Shown here in pieces: positions 17,068 through 25,468 of a DNA stretch of 64,000 nucleotides (position 1 is its first letter; each line of letters begins with the position of its first letter). Source of the stretch: Chitinophaga filiformis. GTDB taxonomy: Bacteria > Bacteroidota > Bacteroidia > Chitinophagales > Chitinophagaceae. Made by a program: the position numbers and the translations under genes. The notes beneath the pieces are model-generated. The model ran no database searches. It saw only the letters and a program-made list of their open reading frames with translations, and had not been told where the DNA came from. Location of the stretch: the NCBI RefSeq assembly GCF_021646545.1, contig NZ_JAKIRP010000003.1, forward strand, positions 434,001-498,000, written 5' to 3'.

Positions 17068-18300
17068 ATGTCTGTTAACATTCAGTTTACTAAAGGCAGT
17101 GGCATACGCCTTTATACTTCGCATGACGAAGAGTACATCGATGCCGTTTCAGGTACCTTTAACCTCGCTCTCGGATACAGTCATCCGGAAGTGGTAGACA
17201 TTCTACAGCAGCAGGTAAAAGACCTGATACATGTTTCCTCCTCTTTTACCGGCGAACTTGCTTCCAATGTGCTGAACAGCATACTGGAACATGCTCCTGA
17301 AGGCATTACTGATGGCTGGATGCGTGACATCATTGGCTCTACGGCCAATGAAGGCGCTGTTAAAATAGCCAACAAGTTCAATGGTAAAAATGAAGTCCTC
17401 AGCCTGTCCCTCTCCCATCATGGACAAACACTTTTTACGACCAGTATTTCAGGCAACGCTTTCAGAAGAAAGTCGTTCGCCAATACCATCTCCAACAAAC
17501 ACGCTATTGTACCTGCGCCCTATTGCTACAGGTGCCCTTATTCTGCCAAGTATCCCAATTGCGGTTACCTGTGCACAGAAGCCATCTATGACTATGTAGA
17601 ATACGGCGGCTCCGGCAACGTATCCTGCATCATCATGGAACCCATCCTGGGCAACGGCGGAAACGTTGTACCGCCGCCGGGGTATTTTGAAAGGATCAAA
17701 AAGATCTGTGATGAACTGGACATAGTTCTCATCTCAGACGAAGTACAGACCGGCATCGGCAGAACAGGTTACATGTTCGCCAGTGAGCATTTTGATATGC
17801 AACCAGATATCATCACGCTGGCAAAAGGATTAGGCGGCATAGGCATCCCTACTGCGGCTATCCTTTACAGGCCTGAATTTGCCGTGCTGGAAAAATTTGA
17901 GCACTCGTATACGTCAGGTGGCAATCTGCTCTCCCTGGCAGCTGCTCAGAAAACGATGGAGATCGTATCCCGCGAAGGATTCCTCGAAAACGTGCGCGAT
18001 AACGGCGTTATACTCGGCCAGCTGCTCAACAGACTGAAAGAGCAATACGGTCACTTCATCGGCGACGTAAGAGGAATGGGATATATGTGGGGTCTGGAGA
18101 TCGTTGATAAAGACGGCGCTCCGGATGTACCGCTGACCAACAGGATCATCGACAAAGCACTGGAAGAACATAAACTTATTCTGAGAGGTTCCAGATATGG
18201 CTTTGGCAATGTTGTAAAAGTAAGACCCGCTCTCACGGCCACTGTCGACGATGTACAGGAAATCTGCGACAGGCTGGACAAATTATTCAGTCAGCTTTAA
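17068..18300 (+). CDS. Class III PLP-dependent aminotransferase
   Basis: 410 residues of the class III (GABA/ornithine/diaminobutyrate type) fold. PLP site: acidic motif LISDEVQTGIGRTGYMF near 224 and Schiff-base Lys in ITLAKGLGGIGIP near 261. A cysteine-bearing loop PYCYRCPYSAKYPNCGYLC near 151 is a feature of a subgroup of bacterial class III transaminases that includes dialkylglycine decarboxylase-like and diaminobutyrate-type enzymes. It starts a run of five + strand genes with gaps of 6-32 bp. Substrate is unknown; an omega-amino or alpha-amino donor is expected. ATG at 17068 gives MSVNIQFTKGSGIRLYTSHD, a normal N-terminus. Confidence 0.88.
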   Translation: MSVNIQFTKGSGIRLYTSHDEEYIDAVSGTFNLALGYSHPEVVDILQQQVKDLIHVSSSFTGELASNVLNSILEHAPEGITDGWMRDIIGSTANEGAVKIANKFNGKNEVLSLSLSHHGQTLFTTSISGNAFRRKSFANTISNKHAIVPAPYCYRCPYSAKYPNCGYLCTEAIYDYVEYGGSGNVSCIIMEPILGNGGNVVPPPGYFERIKKICDELDIVLISDEVQTGIGRTGYMFASEHFDMQPDIITLAKGLGGIGIPTAAILYRPEFAVLEKFEHSYTSGGNLLSLAAAQKTMEIVSREGFLENVRDNGVILGQLLNRLKEQYGHFIGDVRGMGYMWGLEIVDKDGAPDVPLTNRIIDKALEEHKLILRGSRYGFGNVVKVRPALTATVDDVQEICDRLDKLFSQL

Positions 18301-18313
18301 AAAATTGTTACCC

Positions 18314-19336
18314 ATGCAAGCTATCGTTTATCACGGTCCCTGGAACATTCAACTGGAAGAACGGGAAGACCCCGCCATCACATTGCCCGATGAAGTCATC
18401 GTAGAGATCCGCGCTACCGGCATCTGCGGCACAGACCTCAGCATCATCTCCGGCGAATATAATGCTAAGGAGAAAGTGATCATCGGCCACGAATCTGCCG
18501 GTGTAATTGTTGAAAAAGGCAGAGGCGTTGAAAACTTCAATGTGGGCGACCGTGTCATTATCGACCCCACCTACTACTGCGGTTATTGCGAGAACTGCAG
18601 GAAAGGCTTACGTAATCACTGTTTCCTGAAATCAAGGACCGAGGCGGGCGTTTCCATTGACGGTACGTTCACGAAATACTTTAAGACTACGAAACGCTTC
18701 ATCTATCCCCTGGCAGATGATGTACCTTTTGAACAGGGCGCCATGTCAGAGCCACTCAGCTGTGTGCTAACGGCGGTGAAGAAGCTGGCAGTCACTCCAT
18801 TCTATAATGTAGCCATTCTGGGCGGTGGTCCTGTCGGACTATTGTTCTACCTGGCATTGAAACAATACGGTATCCAGGCAGGCACCATCTATGAGACTTC
18901 TGCCAATAGAACTGAGCTTATCACCGACAACGATATTCTCACTTCAGGCTGGTACCTGTCTGGTCATTTTGCACCTCGTAAACACCAGTACGACCTGATC
19001 GTAGATACGACAGGCAGCATGCTGGAAAAATCGATCGATGCAGTAGCCGATGGCGGAAAGATTGCACTGATAGGACTGCGTAACAATCAGCAGACCATCA
19101 ATCCGCGTGAGATCACCGACCGCAGTATTTCCATCATCGGCTCCATCGATTCACAAGACACTTTCAAACATGCTGTGGATCTCATCAACGGCCAGGTGCT
19201 GGGACTGGAAAAGATCATCACAAAATCATATGGCATCGATGAATTTAAGGATGCTGTATCAGACCTGGGATGTAATGTTGCCAAACGTCAGCGTAACAAT
19301 GACATTTCCAGTCTGAAATCTGTTATCAAGTTTTAA
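18314..19336 (+). CDS. Zinc-dependent medium-chain alcohol dehydrogenase
   Basis: 340 residues from the ATG at 18314 (MQAIVYHGPWNIQLEE); a longer frame upstream would overlap the aminotransferase. Catalytic zinc ligands are seen in GICGTDLSI and GHESAGVIVEKG, structural zinc cysteines in YYCGYCENCRKGLRNHC, and the nucleotide motif in AILGGGPVGLLFYLAL. It belongs to the sorbitol/threonine dehydrogenase group (MDR superfamily). It would oxidise an alcohol or reduce an aldehyde/ketone in the same pathway as the flanking transaminases. The start is 13 bp after the preceding stop. Confidence 0.85.
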   Translation: MQAIVYHGPWNIQLEEREDPAITLPDEVIVEIRATGICGTDLSIISGEYNAKEKVIIGHESAGVIVEKGRGVENFNVGDRVIIDPTYYCGYCENCRKGLRNHCFLKSRTEAGVSIDGTFTKYFKTTKRFIYPLADDVPFEQGAMSEPLSCVLTAVKKLAVTPFYNVAILGGGPVGLLFYLALKQYGIQAGTIYETSANRTELITDNDILTSGWYLSGHFAPRKHQYDLIVDTTGSMLEKSIDAVADGGKIALIGLRNNQQTINPREITDRSISIIGSIDSQDTFKHAVDLINGQVLGLEKIITKSYGIDEFKDAVSDLGCNVAKRQRNNDISSLKSVIKF

Positions 19337-19346
19337 AACTGCTTTT

Positions 19347-20030
19347 ATGAAGTACATTATTTTTGATATAGATGGCACATTGACCAATACGACAGAGATA
19401 GACGATCTCTGTTTTACTAAGGCCATTGCCGCTACTTTCAATTTTTCCGACTTTAATACCAATTACGGACATTACGAGAACACCACCGACTCCGGTATCC
19501 TCAACCAGTTATCGCTTGAGCGCAGGAACCGTCCGTGCACCGTTACGGAGATAGAGAACTTCATTGATTGCTTCTGCACATTACTGGAAGCCGCTTATGA
19601 AAAACAAGCCAGTCATTTCCGGGAAATCCCCAAAGCAGGAAAGATCATCAGCACACTGGCCCGTAATGAAGATCTGCGCATAGGTCTCGCTACCGGTGGA
19701 TGGAAACAATCTGCCTTGTTTAAATTGCAGTGTGCCGGCATTAATATTGAAGACTGCAGTGCGGCTTCATTTGCACAGGATGCTTTTGCAAGACGGGATA
19801 TTATCAGCCATACCATCAATAAGATGAACAAGCGGCATAATGAGTCGCCCGAGCTGTCAGATATTATATATGTCGGTGATGGCAACTGGGACTACCAGGC
19901 CACGCTGCAACTTGGCATAAAGTTTATCGGTATTGACAACAAGAAGCTGGCCCACATCAACGACATCATCAAGATCTCGGACTATGACGAACTGGAGCAG
20001 CATATTGGCCTTATGACCTTAACCTCGTAA
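19347..20030 (+). CDS. HAD-superfamily phosphatase
   Basis: 227 residues. Motif I FDIDGTLTNT (nucleophile Asp7, acid Asp9), motif II LATGGWK, motif III Lys probably in the ARRDII segment, motif IV YVGDGNWDYQAT. A helical cap (about 20-90) makes this a C1 type like phosphoglycolate phosphatase. It likely removes phosphate from a pathway intermediate. Gap of 10 bp to the dehydrogenase and 6 bp to the MFS gene supports co-transcription. Confidence 0.85.
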   Translation: MKYIIFDIDGTLTNTTEIDDLCFTKAIAATFNFSDFNTNYGHYENTTDSGILNQLSLERRNRPCTVTEIENFIDCFCTLLEAAYEKQASHFREIPKAGKIISTLARNEDLRIGLATGGWKQSALFKLQCAGINIEDCSAASFAQDAFARRDIISHTINKMNKRHNESPELSDIIYVGDGNWDYQATLQLGIKFIGIDNKKLAHINDIIKISDYDELEQHIGLMTLTS

Positions 20031-20036
20031 CGATTT

Positions 20037-21203
20037 ATGAAAGATCTGACTGTCCATCTTAACCTGAAGCGGTCTCACCGTATTGCAACAAGCGTATTCT
20101 TTTTCATCGCCGGACTGACCTACGCCAGCTGGGCCTGCAGGATACATGACATTAAGGCCATCTTCCGGCTGAACAATGCCGCACTGGGAGGTGTACTGTT
20201 TGCCCTGCCTATCGGCCTGATGGTAAGTCTGCCGGTATCGGGCTGGCTGGTTACCCGTCTGGGTAGCCGGAAAGTGCTGATCAGCGCCGGATTGTTATTC
20301 CCCCTCATGCTTTCTGCGATCGGGCTGGCTTCAGATATATGGCAGTTAGTGATACTATTGTTCTGTTTTGGCTTTATGAATAATGTTTTTGAAATATCCA
20401 TGAACACACAGGCTGTTGGAATTGAGGCATTATATGGCAGGTCCATTATGGCTTCTTTCCACGGTCTGTGGAGTTTAGCAGGTTTTGCCGGGGTAGGGCT
20501 CGGCACTATCGCTATCAACATGGAGCTGCCGGTGTTACAACATTTCATTTTCATCTGTATCATCTGCTGGGCATTGGTGTTGATCTTCTATCGATACCTT
20601 TTGCCGGCGGATGAAGTTTCCGACAGTTCACAACCCATCTTTGCCAAACCAGACAGCAGCATTCTTAAACTCGGATTGATCGCATTCTGCAGCCTGGTAA
20701 CAGAAGGTACCATGTTCGACTGGAGCGGTATCTATTTCCAGAAGACAGTGCAGGTACCTGAACACCTCACTACTGCAGGATATATTGCCTTCATGAGCAC
20801 CATGGCCGGCGGCAGGTTCATTGCCGACCGCTTTGTTACAAGACTGGGTGCAAAAAAAGTATTACAGATCAGTGGTATGCTAACCACCTCCGGTTTATTG
20901 CTGGCGATCTGTTTTCCCTTCCTTGTCACTGCCACTATTGGATTTCTCCTGGTGGGCATCGGCGTATCTTCTGTAGTACCGCTGGTGCTGGCGTTGGCGG
21001 GTAAGTCTAAAACACTGGCCCCCGGTGTTGCCATTGCCGCAGTATCTACGGTCGGATTCCTGGGTTTCCTGCTGGGGCCTCCGATGATCGGTTTCATTTC
21101 CGAAGCCACAGACCTGCGCTGGTCTTTTGCCATCATCGCAGTGCTGGGTTCAGGTATTACCTTACTGGCTTCACAGGCAGGTAAGATCTCTGAAGAGAAA
21201 TAG
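20037..21203 (+). CDS. MFS transporter (YbjJ/FucP-like)
   Basis: 388 residues with about 12 hydrophobic helices. The loop motif VTRLGSRKVLISAG (2-3 loop) and its repeat in the second half VTRLGAKKVLQISG are the MFS A-motif equivalents. SWACRIHDIKAIFRLN near 23 and the overall pattern resemble the YbjJ-type branch. In the middle of a biosynthesis-like operon it is a candidate exporter of the product or importer of a precursor. Start 6 bp after the HAD stop. Confidence 0.85.
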   Translation: MKDLTVHLNLKRSHRIATSVFFFIAGLTYASWACRIHDIKAIFRLNNAALGGVLFALPIGLMVSLPVSGWLVTRLGSRKVLISAGLLFPLMLSAIGLASDIWQLVILLFCFGFMNNVFEISMNTQAVGIEALYGRSIMASFHGLWSLAGFAGVGLGTIAINMELPVLQHFIFICIICWALVLIFYRYLLPADEVSDSSQPIFAKPDSSILKLGLIAFCSLVTEGTMFDWSGIYFQKTVQVPEHLTTAGYIAFMSTMAGGRFIADRFVTRLGAKKVLQISGMLTTSGLLLAICFPFLVTATIGFLLVGIGVSSVVPLVLALAGKSKTLAPGVAIAAVSTVGFLGFLLGPPMIGFISEATDLRWSFAIIAVLGSGITLLASQAGKISEEK

Positions 21204-21235
21204 TTGTATTTTTGGCGGTCCAAATCCTCAGCTCC

Positions 21236-22297
21236 ATGATATCGCTAAGTTCAAATTACCCGGTACTTGCCGACCAGCAGGCCGTATTTAAACCCATTAC
21301 TGACAGGCATTACTCAACGTACAATGAGTGGTTTACCATCAAACCCGCCGCCGGCAACCAGGAAGACAGGCAGGTGGCGGCCGGATGGATTTCGCGTAAG
21401 GGACCCGCTGTTAGTGAAGATCGTATATTCATGGCCATTTCCGGTCATCAGGCTATTATCGTGTCACTATTAGCTGCTTCTTTGCAGGGAAAGGCCATAG
21501 CGGTGGATGAGTTTACCTATTCCAATTTTCTGACCATTGCCCGACTGCTGAATATACAGCTGATCGGCTGCAAAACCGATGAAAAAGGGATGTTACCATC
21601 GGCACTGGAAGCAGCCACGGCACAGCACAATGTGAAGGCCATCTATATTATGCCTACCATCAACAACCCTACTGGTGTCGTTATGCCTTTGGAACGCCGC
21701 CTGGAACTGATCGATATTGCCCGTAAACACGGACAGATCATCATTGATGATGATGCCTATGGTTTCCTGGAAGACAATCCTCCTGCCAACTTCGCACAAC
21801 TGGCGCCTGATCTTGGCTGGTACATTTACAGCCTGTCCAAACCTTTTGCGCCGGATGTTAAGGTAACATTCATTGCGGCTCCCGAACAATACCGGGATCA
21901 AATCATCATGATGCTGAAACTGACTTCCAGCAATCCTTCCACTTTCTTTACCAGGTTTGTGTCGGCAGCTATTACCAGTGGAGAACTGGAAAACCTGATC
22001 CGGGAAAAACGTATTGAAGGTAACAGCAGGCAGGTAAAAACAAGAGCGGTGCTTTCGGGGTATGAGGTATACGGACATGACAATGGTTTTCACTGCTGGC
22101 TGAAACTGCCGGGTGGTATTACGGCTGCGTTCCTATATGCATCGCTGTTGAAGAAAGGAGTGGAAGTTATGCCGGGTACTATCTTTGCCGCACCGGGTGT
22201 TAATGCAGGCGAGTATATCAGGATAGCGATGGGGGCTGAACGGGATATGAACAGGGTGACAGAGGGGTTGGAGATTATCAAACAGCTGATCGGATAA
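21236..22297 (+). CDS. Fold-type I PLP aminotransferase (MocR C-terminal-like, no HTH)
   Basis: 353 residues from the ATG at 21236 (MISLSSNYPVLADQQ); a TTG 24 bp earlier is less likely. PLP features: MPTINNPTGVVMPLERR near 147, IIIDDDAYGF near 175 and Lys in YSLSKPFAPDVKVTF near 205. The sequence resembles the aminotransferase half of MocR/GntR regulators and 2-aminoadipate aminotransferases but has no DNA-binding domain, so it is an enzyme. It is last in the operon, 32 bp after the MFS stop. Substrate is not determined. Confidence 0.82.
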   Translation: MISLSSNYPVLADQQAVFKPITDRHYSTYNEWFTIKPAAGNQEDRQVAAGWISRKGPAVSEDRIFMAISGHQAIIVSLLAASLQGKAIAVDEFTYSNFLTIARLLNIQLIGCKTDEKGMLPSALEAATAQHNVKAIYIMPTINNPTGVVMPLERRLELIDIARKHGQIIIDDDAYGFLEDNPPANFAQLAPDLGWYIYSLSKPFAPDVKVTFIAAPEQYRDQIIMMLKLTSSNPSTFFTRFVSAAITSGELENLIREKRIEGNSRQVKTRAVLSGYEVYGHDNGFHCWLKLPGGITAAFLYASLLKKGVEVMPGTIFAAPGVNAGEYIRIAMGAERDMNRVTEGLEIIKQLIG

Positions 22298-22312
22298 ATT
22301 ATTCAACGCTAA

Positions 22313-22466
22313 GTAGCTCCGGTTTCAGTATGGGATGTCGGTCGGCGCCTCTCTGGATGTCGATTTGGCGTTGTCAAGCGAATAGGGTTTGCATACCGAT
22401 TGGGCAGCACTTGTCGTATCGACGGAGAGCCGAAGGCCCGACATTCCCATCTGAAACCGGGTGCTA
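22313..22466. repeat. Long imperfect inverted repeat (hairpin element, possibly related to 3800-4429)
   Basis: Left arm 22313-22344 (GTAGCTCCGGTTTCAG...) pairs with right arm 22436-22466 (...CTGAAACCGGGTGCTAC) with a few bulges; pairing continues inward (GCCTCTC...GTCGAT with ATCGACGGAGAGCC). The loop is about 45 bp. The arm core TTTCAG-TGGGA and loop words GGGTT, GCAT, CGATTG resemble the elements at 3800-4429. It could be a terminator for the upstream operon or a member of an intergenic repeat family. Confidence 0.6.
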
Positions 22467-22476
22467 CTTTCGCTCT

Positions 22477-22628
22477 CCCTATGACTGTTTATATCGTTTC
22501 CTTACTATGGCCCTGAAACTTTTTGCTGTTGTAGGCTTTACTGTAGCTACTCGCGCCGTCCCCTATCCTGTTTATAGCGTTTCCTTACTATGGCTCTGAA
22601 GCTTTTTGCTGTTGTAGACTTTACTGTA
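22477..22628 (+). repeat. Imperfect direct repeat, two 68-69-bp copies
   Basis: Copy 1 at 22477-22545 and copy 2 at 22561-22628, about 90% identical, share GTTTCCTTACTATGG, CTTTTTGCTGTTGTAG and CTTTACTGTA, with 15 bp between them. No open frame uses both. They lie between the hairpin element and dps, so they may be duplicated regulatory DNA or a decayed repeat. Confidence 0.75.
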
Positions 22629-22705
22629 AATGATGTGTTAATTATTGCCGGAAGAATTTAAAGCAATAAGAATGTTCTACCTTAGCAGCATTAAACAAGC
22701 GATAT

Positions 22706-23182
22706 ATGAATACGAATATTGGTATTACAGAAGCAAACAGACAGCATGTGGCTGACCAACTGGCTAAATTACTGGCTGACGAGTTCTTACTTTATACTAA
22801 GACCCGTAACGCACACTGGAATGTAGAAGGACCCGATTTTCACTCCATGCACCTGTTCTTTGAGTCACAGTACGAAGAGCTGGATGAGATCATGGATAGC
22901 GTAGCTGAAAGGATCCGTGCTATCGGTCACTACCCGCCGGCTACACTGAAAAGATTCCTGGAACTGACCCACCTGACCGAATACAGCGAAAGGACCAATG
23001 ATAGCCTGGGCTTCATTAAAGAGTTACTGGGAGATCACGAAAGTATTATCGAGTTCCTGAGGGGTAACGTTGATGCATTTGCAAATACTTATAAAGATGC
23101 AGGCACCAGTGATTTTATCACAGGACTGATGGAAACGCATGAGAAAATGGCCTGGATGTTACGTGCGCACTACCGCAAATAA
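22706..23182 (+). CDS. dps: Dps-family DNA-binding/ferroxidase protein
   Basis: 158 residues. The Dps ferroxidase signature is clear: KTRNAHWNVEGPDFHSMH near 32 supplies His, and FFESQYEELDEIMDSVAERI near 51 supplies Asp/Glu ligands at the dimer interface. Dps 12-mers store iron, remove peroxide and protect DNA in stationary phase. The N-terminus is short (MNTNIGITEANRQ) without a long Lys/Arg tail, so DNA binding may be weak. Upstream, TACCTTAG at 22678-22685 is a one-mismatch -7 box. Confidence 0.95.
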   Translation: MNTNIGITEANRQHVADQLAKLLADEFLLYTKTRNAHWNVEGPDFHSMHLFFESQYEELDEIMDSVAERIRAIGHYPPATLKRFLELTHLTEYSERTNDSLGFIKELLGDHESIIEFLRGNVDAFANTYKDAGTSDFITGLMETHEKMAWMLRAHYRK

Positions 23183-23205
23183 TTACCAACCTACTCTCTA
23201 TAAAA

Positions 23206-23242
23206 GGAATCCCGCGGCTGCATGCTGCGGGATTCTCATTTA
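23206..23242 (+). terminator. Rho-independent terminator after dps
   Basis: Stem GAATCCCGC (23207-23215) / GCGGGATTC (23227-23235) with extra pairing inside (GGC/GCT), then TCATTTATAT. It lies between convergent genes. Confidence 0.75.
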
Positions 23243-23272
23243 TATACTAGCAGTTATGTATGTAAATGCTGA

Positions 23273-24880
23273 TCAGGATATCAGCGTTTCCTTTTTGATA
23301 CCTAATTTCTTTATCCTGGAATTTAAAGTAGATACACGTAGCCCCAGTACTTCTGCAGCGCCACCAGGTCCAAACACTTTACCATTACATCTTTTCAATA
23401 CTTCGACAATATATTCCCGTTCCATTTCCGCCAGTGTTTTAGTATAGTCTTTTTCTTCCTTCACAGTATTCTTATAGATCACAGGCAGATCTATTTCCCT
23501 GATAACATTGCCGTTTGTGAGCAGCACACTTCTTTCGAGCAGATGTTCCAGTTCCCTGACATTGCCCGGCCAGTCATAACTCATCAGCTCTTTCATCGCC
23601 TTGCTGGAAATGCTCATTTCCTTACGGCCTGCGTTCCTTGAATATTTTCCTACGAAGTGATTGGCCAGTGCAGGAATGTCTTCCTTCCGTTCGCGGAGTG
23701 GAGGAAGGGTAATGGGAAATACATTCAGCCGATAGAACAGATCTTCCCGGAAACGGCCTTCCGCTACTTCTTTTTTCAGATTACGGTTCGTAGCTGCAAT
23801 AATGCGGACATCTACCTTAATCGGGCCTTTACCCCCTATCCGTTCAATCTCCTTCTCCTGGATAGCTCTTAGCAGTTTTACCTGCAGATCTACCGGCATC
23901 TCTCCTATTTCATCGAGGAACAAGGTGCCTTTACTGGCCAGCTCAAATTTTCCGATGCGGCGTTCTGTAGCACCGGTAAAACTGCCTTTTTCATGTCCGA
24001 ACAGTTCACTCTCTATCAGGCTGGCTGGCATAGCGGCACAATTCACCTTTACCATTAACTTATCTTTCCTGGGAGAAGAGTTGTGGATGGCACGGGCTAC
24101 CAACTCCTTGCCGGTGCCTGTTTCGCCCAGGATCAGCACCGTACTGTTAGCATAGGCCACCTGTCCCAACAGATGGAACATTTTCTGCATAGCTTCACCT
24201 GTCCCGATAATATCGCTGTAAGTGTATCCGGTAGCACTAGCCTCTTTGAAATAATGGTTTTCTTCCTCCAGTTGCTGCTTATACCGGTTGATCTCTTCCA
24301 TCTGCTGGATGTTTGCTACAGCCAGTGATACCTGCCCCACGATCTGCTCCATAATGTCTCTGGCATCCCTGGTAAATGCCCCATGTGTTTTGGCATAAAA
24401 TGAAAGCACTCCCAGTTGTATATTATCGCAGATAAGTGTGATGGCGGCTATTTCCTTAATGCCGGCTTCATGCTGAATAACAATATGTGAAGGCGCATTA
24501 CCGGCGGCCACCAGTTCATCCAGATCAAATACGACACTACCTTCCGTTTCCAGCACCTTGTTATATACTCCATCCTGTATAGGATAGGTAAGAGTGATCA
24601 GGTCTTTGTATTGCCTGTGGTGCTGAGCGGTGGACTGACTGTCCACCAGGAATGTTTTCCAGTGTTTTCTATCCTCACAGATCAGGGTAACAGTGGCATG
24701 CGAGAAGGCAAACAACTGACCAAGTGTCTCCCTGATCATTGACATCAGACCCGGTTTATTTTTTATACGGATGATCTCTGCACTCAGCGAGAGTAAGATC
24801 TCCTGCTGCCGTATCTTCTTTTCCAGCGCTTCCTGCTGATCCGAAGTGTGAGCAGTTGTTTTATGAGTTGATTTCGCCAT
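23273..24880 (-). CDS. Sigma-54-dependent transcriptional activator with GAF sensor
   Basis: 535 residues. A GAF domain (about 30-190) is followed by a short coiled linker ([20 protein letters not shown]), the AAA+ domain with Walker [16 protein letters not shown] near 254, the sigma-54 contact loop [14 protein letters not shown] (GSFTGA variant of GAFTGA), Walker [12 protein letters not shown] and arginine finger region [14 protein letters not shown], and a Fis-type HTH at the end ([20 protein letters not shown]). It would activate a sigma-54 promoter in response to a GAF ligand or redox signal. Its closest divergent neighbour is the OsmC operon (177-bp gap), a possible target. No receiver domain. 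Confidence 0.92.
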   Translation of the reverse strand: MAKSTHKTTAHTSDQQEALEKKIRQQEILLSLSAEIIRIKNKPGLMSMIRETLGQLFAFSHATVTLICEDRKHWKTFLVDSQSTAQHHRQYKDLITLTYPIQDGVYNKVLETEGSVVFDLDELVAAGNAPSHIVIQHEAGIKEIAAITLICDNIQLGVLSFYAKTHGAFTRDARDIMEQIVGQVSLAVANIQQMEEINRYKQQLEEENHYFKEASATGYTYSDIIGTGEAMQKMFHLLGQVAYANSTVLILGETGTGKELVARAIHNSSPRKDKLMVKVNCAAMPASLIESELFGHEKGSFTGATERRIGKFELASKGTLFLDEIGEMPVDLQVKLLRAIQEKEIERIGGKGPIKVDVRIIAATNRNLKKEVAEGRFREDLFYRLNVFPITLPPLRERKEDIPALANHFVGKYSRNAGRKEMSISSKAMKELMSYDWPGNVRELEHLLERSVLLTNGNVIREIDLPVIYKNTVKEEKDYTKTLAEMEREYIVEVLKRCNGKVFGPGGAAEVLGLRVSTLNSRIKKLGIKKETLIS

Positions 24881-24986
24881 GGCCTGTAATTAGAAGTGCT
24901 CCGGATCAAAATTACTTATTTCTGCTTTATTGGAAATGTACAACACTTGTCATGATTTGTTGATCTGGCAATCTGCTTCTTTCAGA

Positions 24987-24994
24987 TACCTTTG
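24987..24994 (+). promoter_or_regulatory. Bacteroidota -7 promoter box (TACCTTTG) before osmC-like gene
   Basis: Exact TAnnTTTG match 63 bp before the ATG at 25058. TTG triplets upstream (24957-24962) are spaced a little too far (24-27 bp) for an ideal -33 element. I did not see a clear sigma-54 GG-N10-GC pair. Confidence 0.45.
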
Positions 24995-25057
24995 ATAACA
25001 GAACGTTGTTAAGACAATCAACCCGACATCATACATCAATTAAATCTATCATGCTTT

Positions 25058-25468
25058 ATGAAACATCACGCTACTGCTGTATGGTCTGGCCCCGGGAAGG
25101 AAGGGAACGGCGTACTCACAACTGAAAGTAATACGCTGGATGAGCAATTGTATTCTTTTGACAGCCGTTTTGGCGACGCTCCCGGCACTAATCCCGAAGA
25201 GCTGCTGGCAGCAGCGCATGCAAGCTGTTACACTATGAAACTCAGTTTTGTATTAGGAGAGGCGGGGTATGTACCCAACATCATCAGAACAACTTCTTAT
25301 GTAAGTCTTATTAACGGCGCCATTACAGAGTCACATCTGATCGTAAAAGCTGATGTTCCTAAAATAAGTAAAGCATTATTCGAATCCTGTATCAAAGATG
25401 CGGAGGCTAACAGTCCTCTGAGTATGGTACTGAAGGCACGGGTCCGGGTAGAATACGAACTGACATGA
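25058..25468 (+). CDS. OsmC/Ohr-family peroxidase
   Basis: 136 residues. The two reactive cysteines of the family are seen in AAAHASCYTMKLSFVLG (peroxidatic, near residue 54) and LFESCIKDAEANSPLS (near 116); the GDAPGTNPEELL segment is typical of OsmC itself rather than Ohr. It would reduce organic hydroperoxides with lipoyl or thiol donors in the cytoplasm. Its stop codon overlaps the start of the porin-like gene (ATGA), so the pair is translationally coupled. Likely activated by oxidative or osmotic stress. Confidence 0.88.
   Translation: MKHHATAVWSGPGKEGNGVLTTESNTLDEQLYSFDSRFGDAPGTNPEELLAAAHASCYTMKLSFVLGEAGYVPNIIRTTSYVSLINGAITESHLIVKADVPKISKALFESCIKDAEANSPLSMVLKARVRVEYELT

Noticed and set aside
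17181..17427. Minus-strand open frames over the class III aminotransferase
   Set aside because: Shadows of a strong + strand coding frame.
22330..22599. 89-residue + strand open frame over the hairpin element and direct repeat
   Set aside because: It follows the repeat structure, has no domain, and its composition looks non-coding.
22477..22628. Possible CRISPR array
   Set aside because: Only two copies of a 68-bp repeat with a 15-bp gap and no cas genes.
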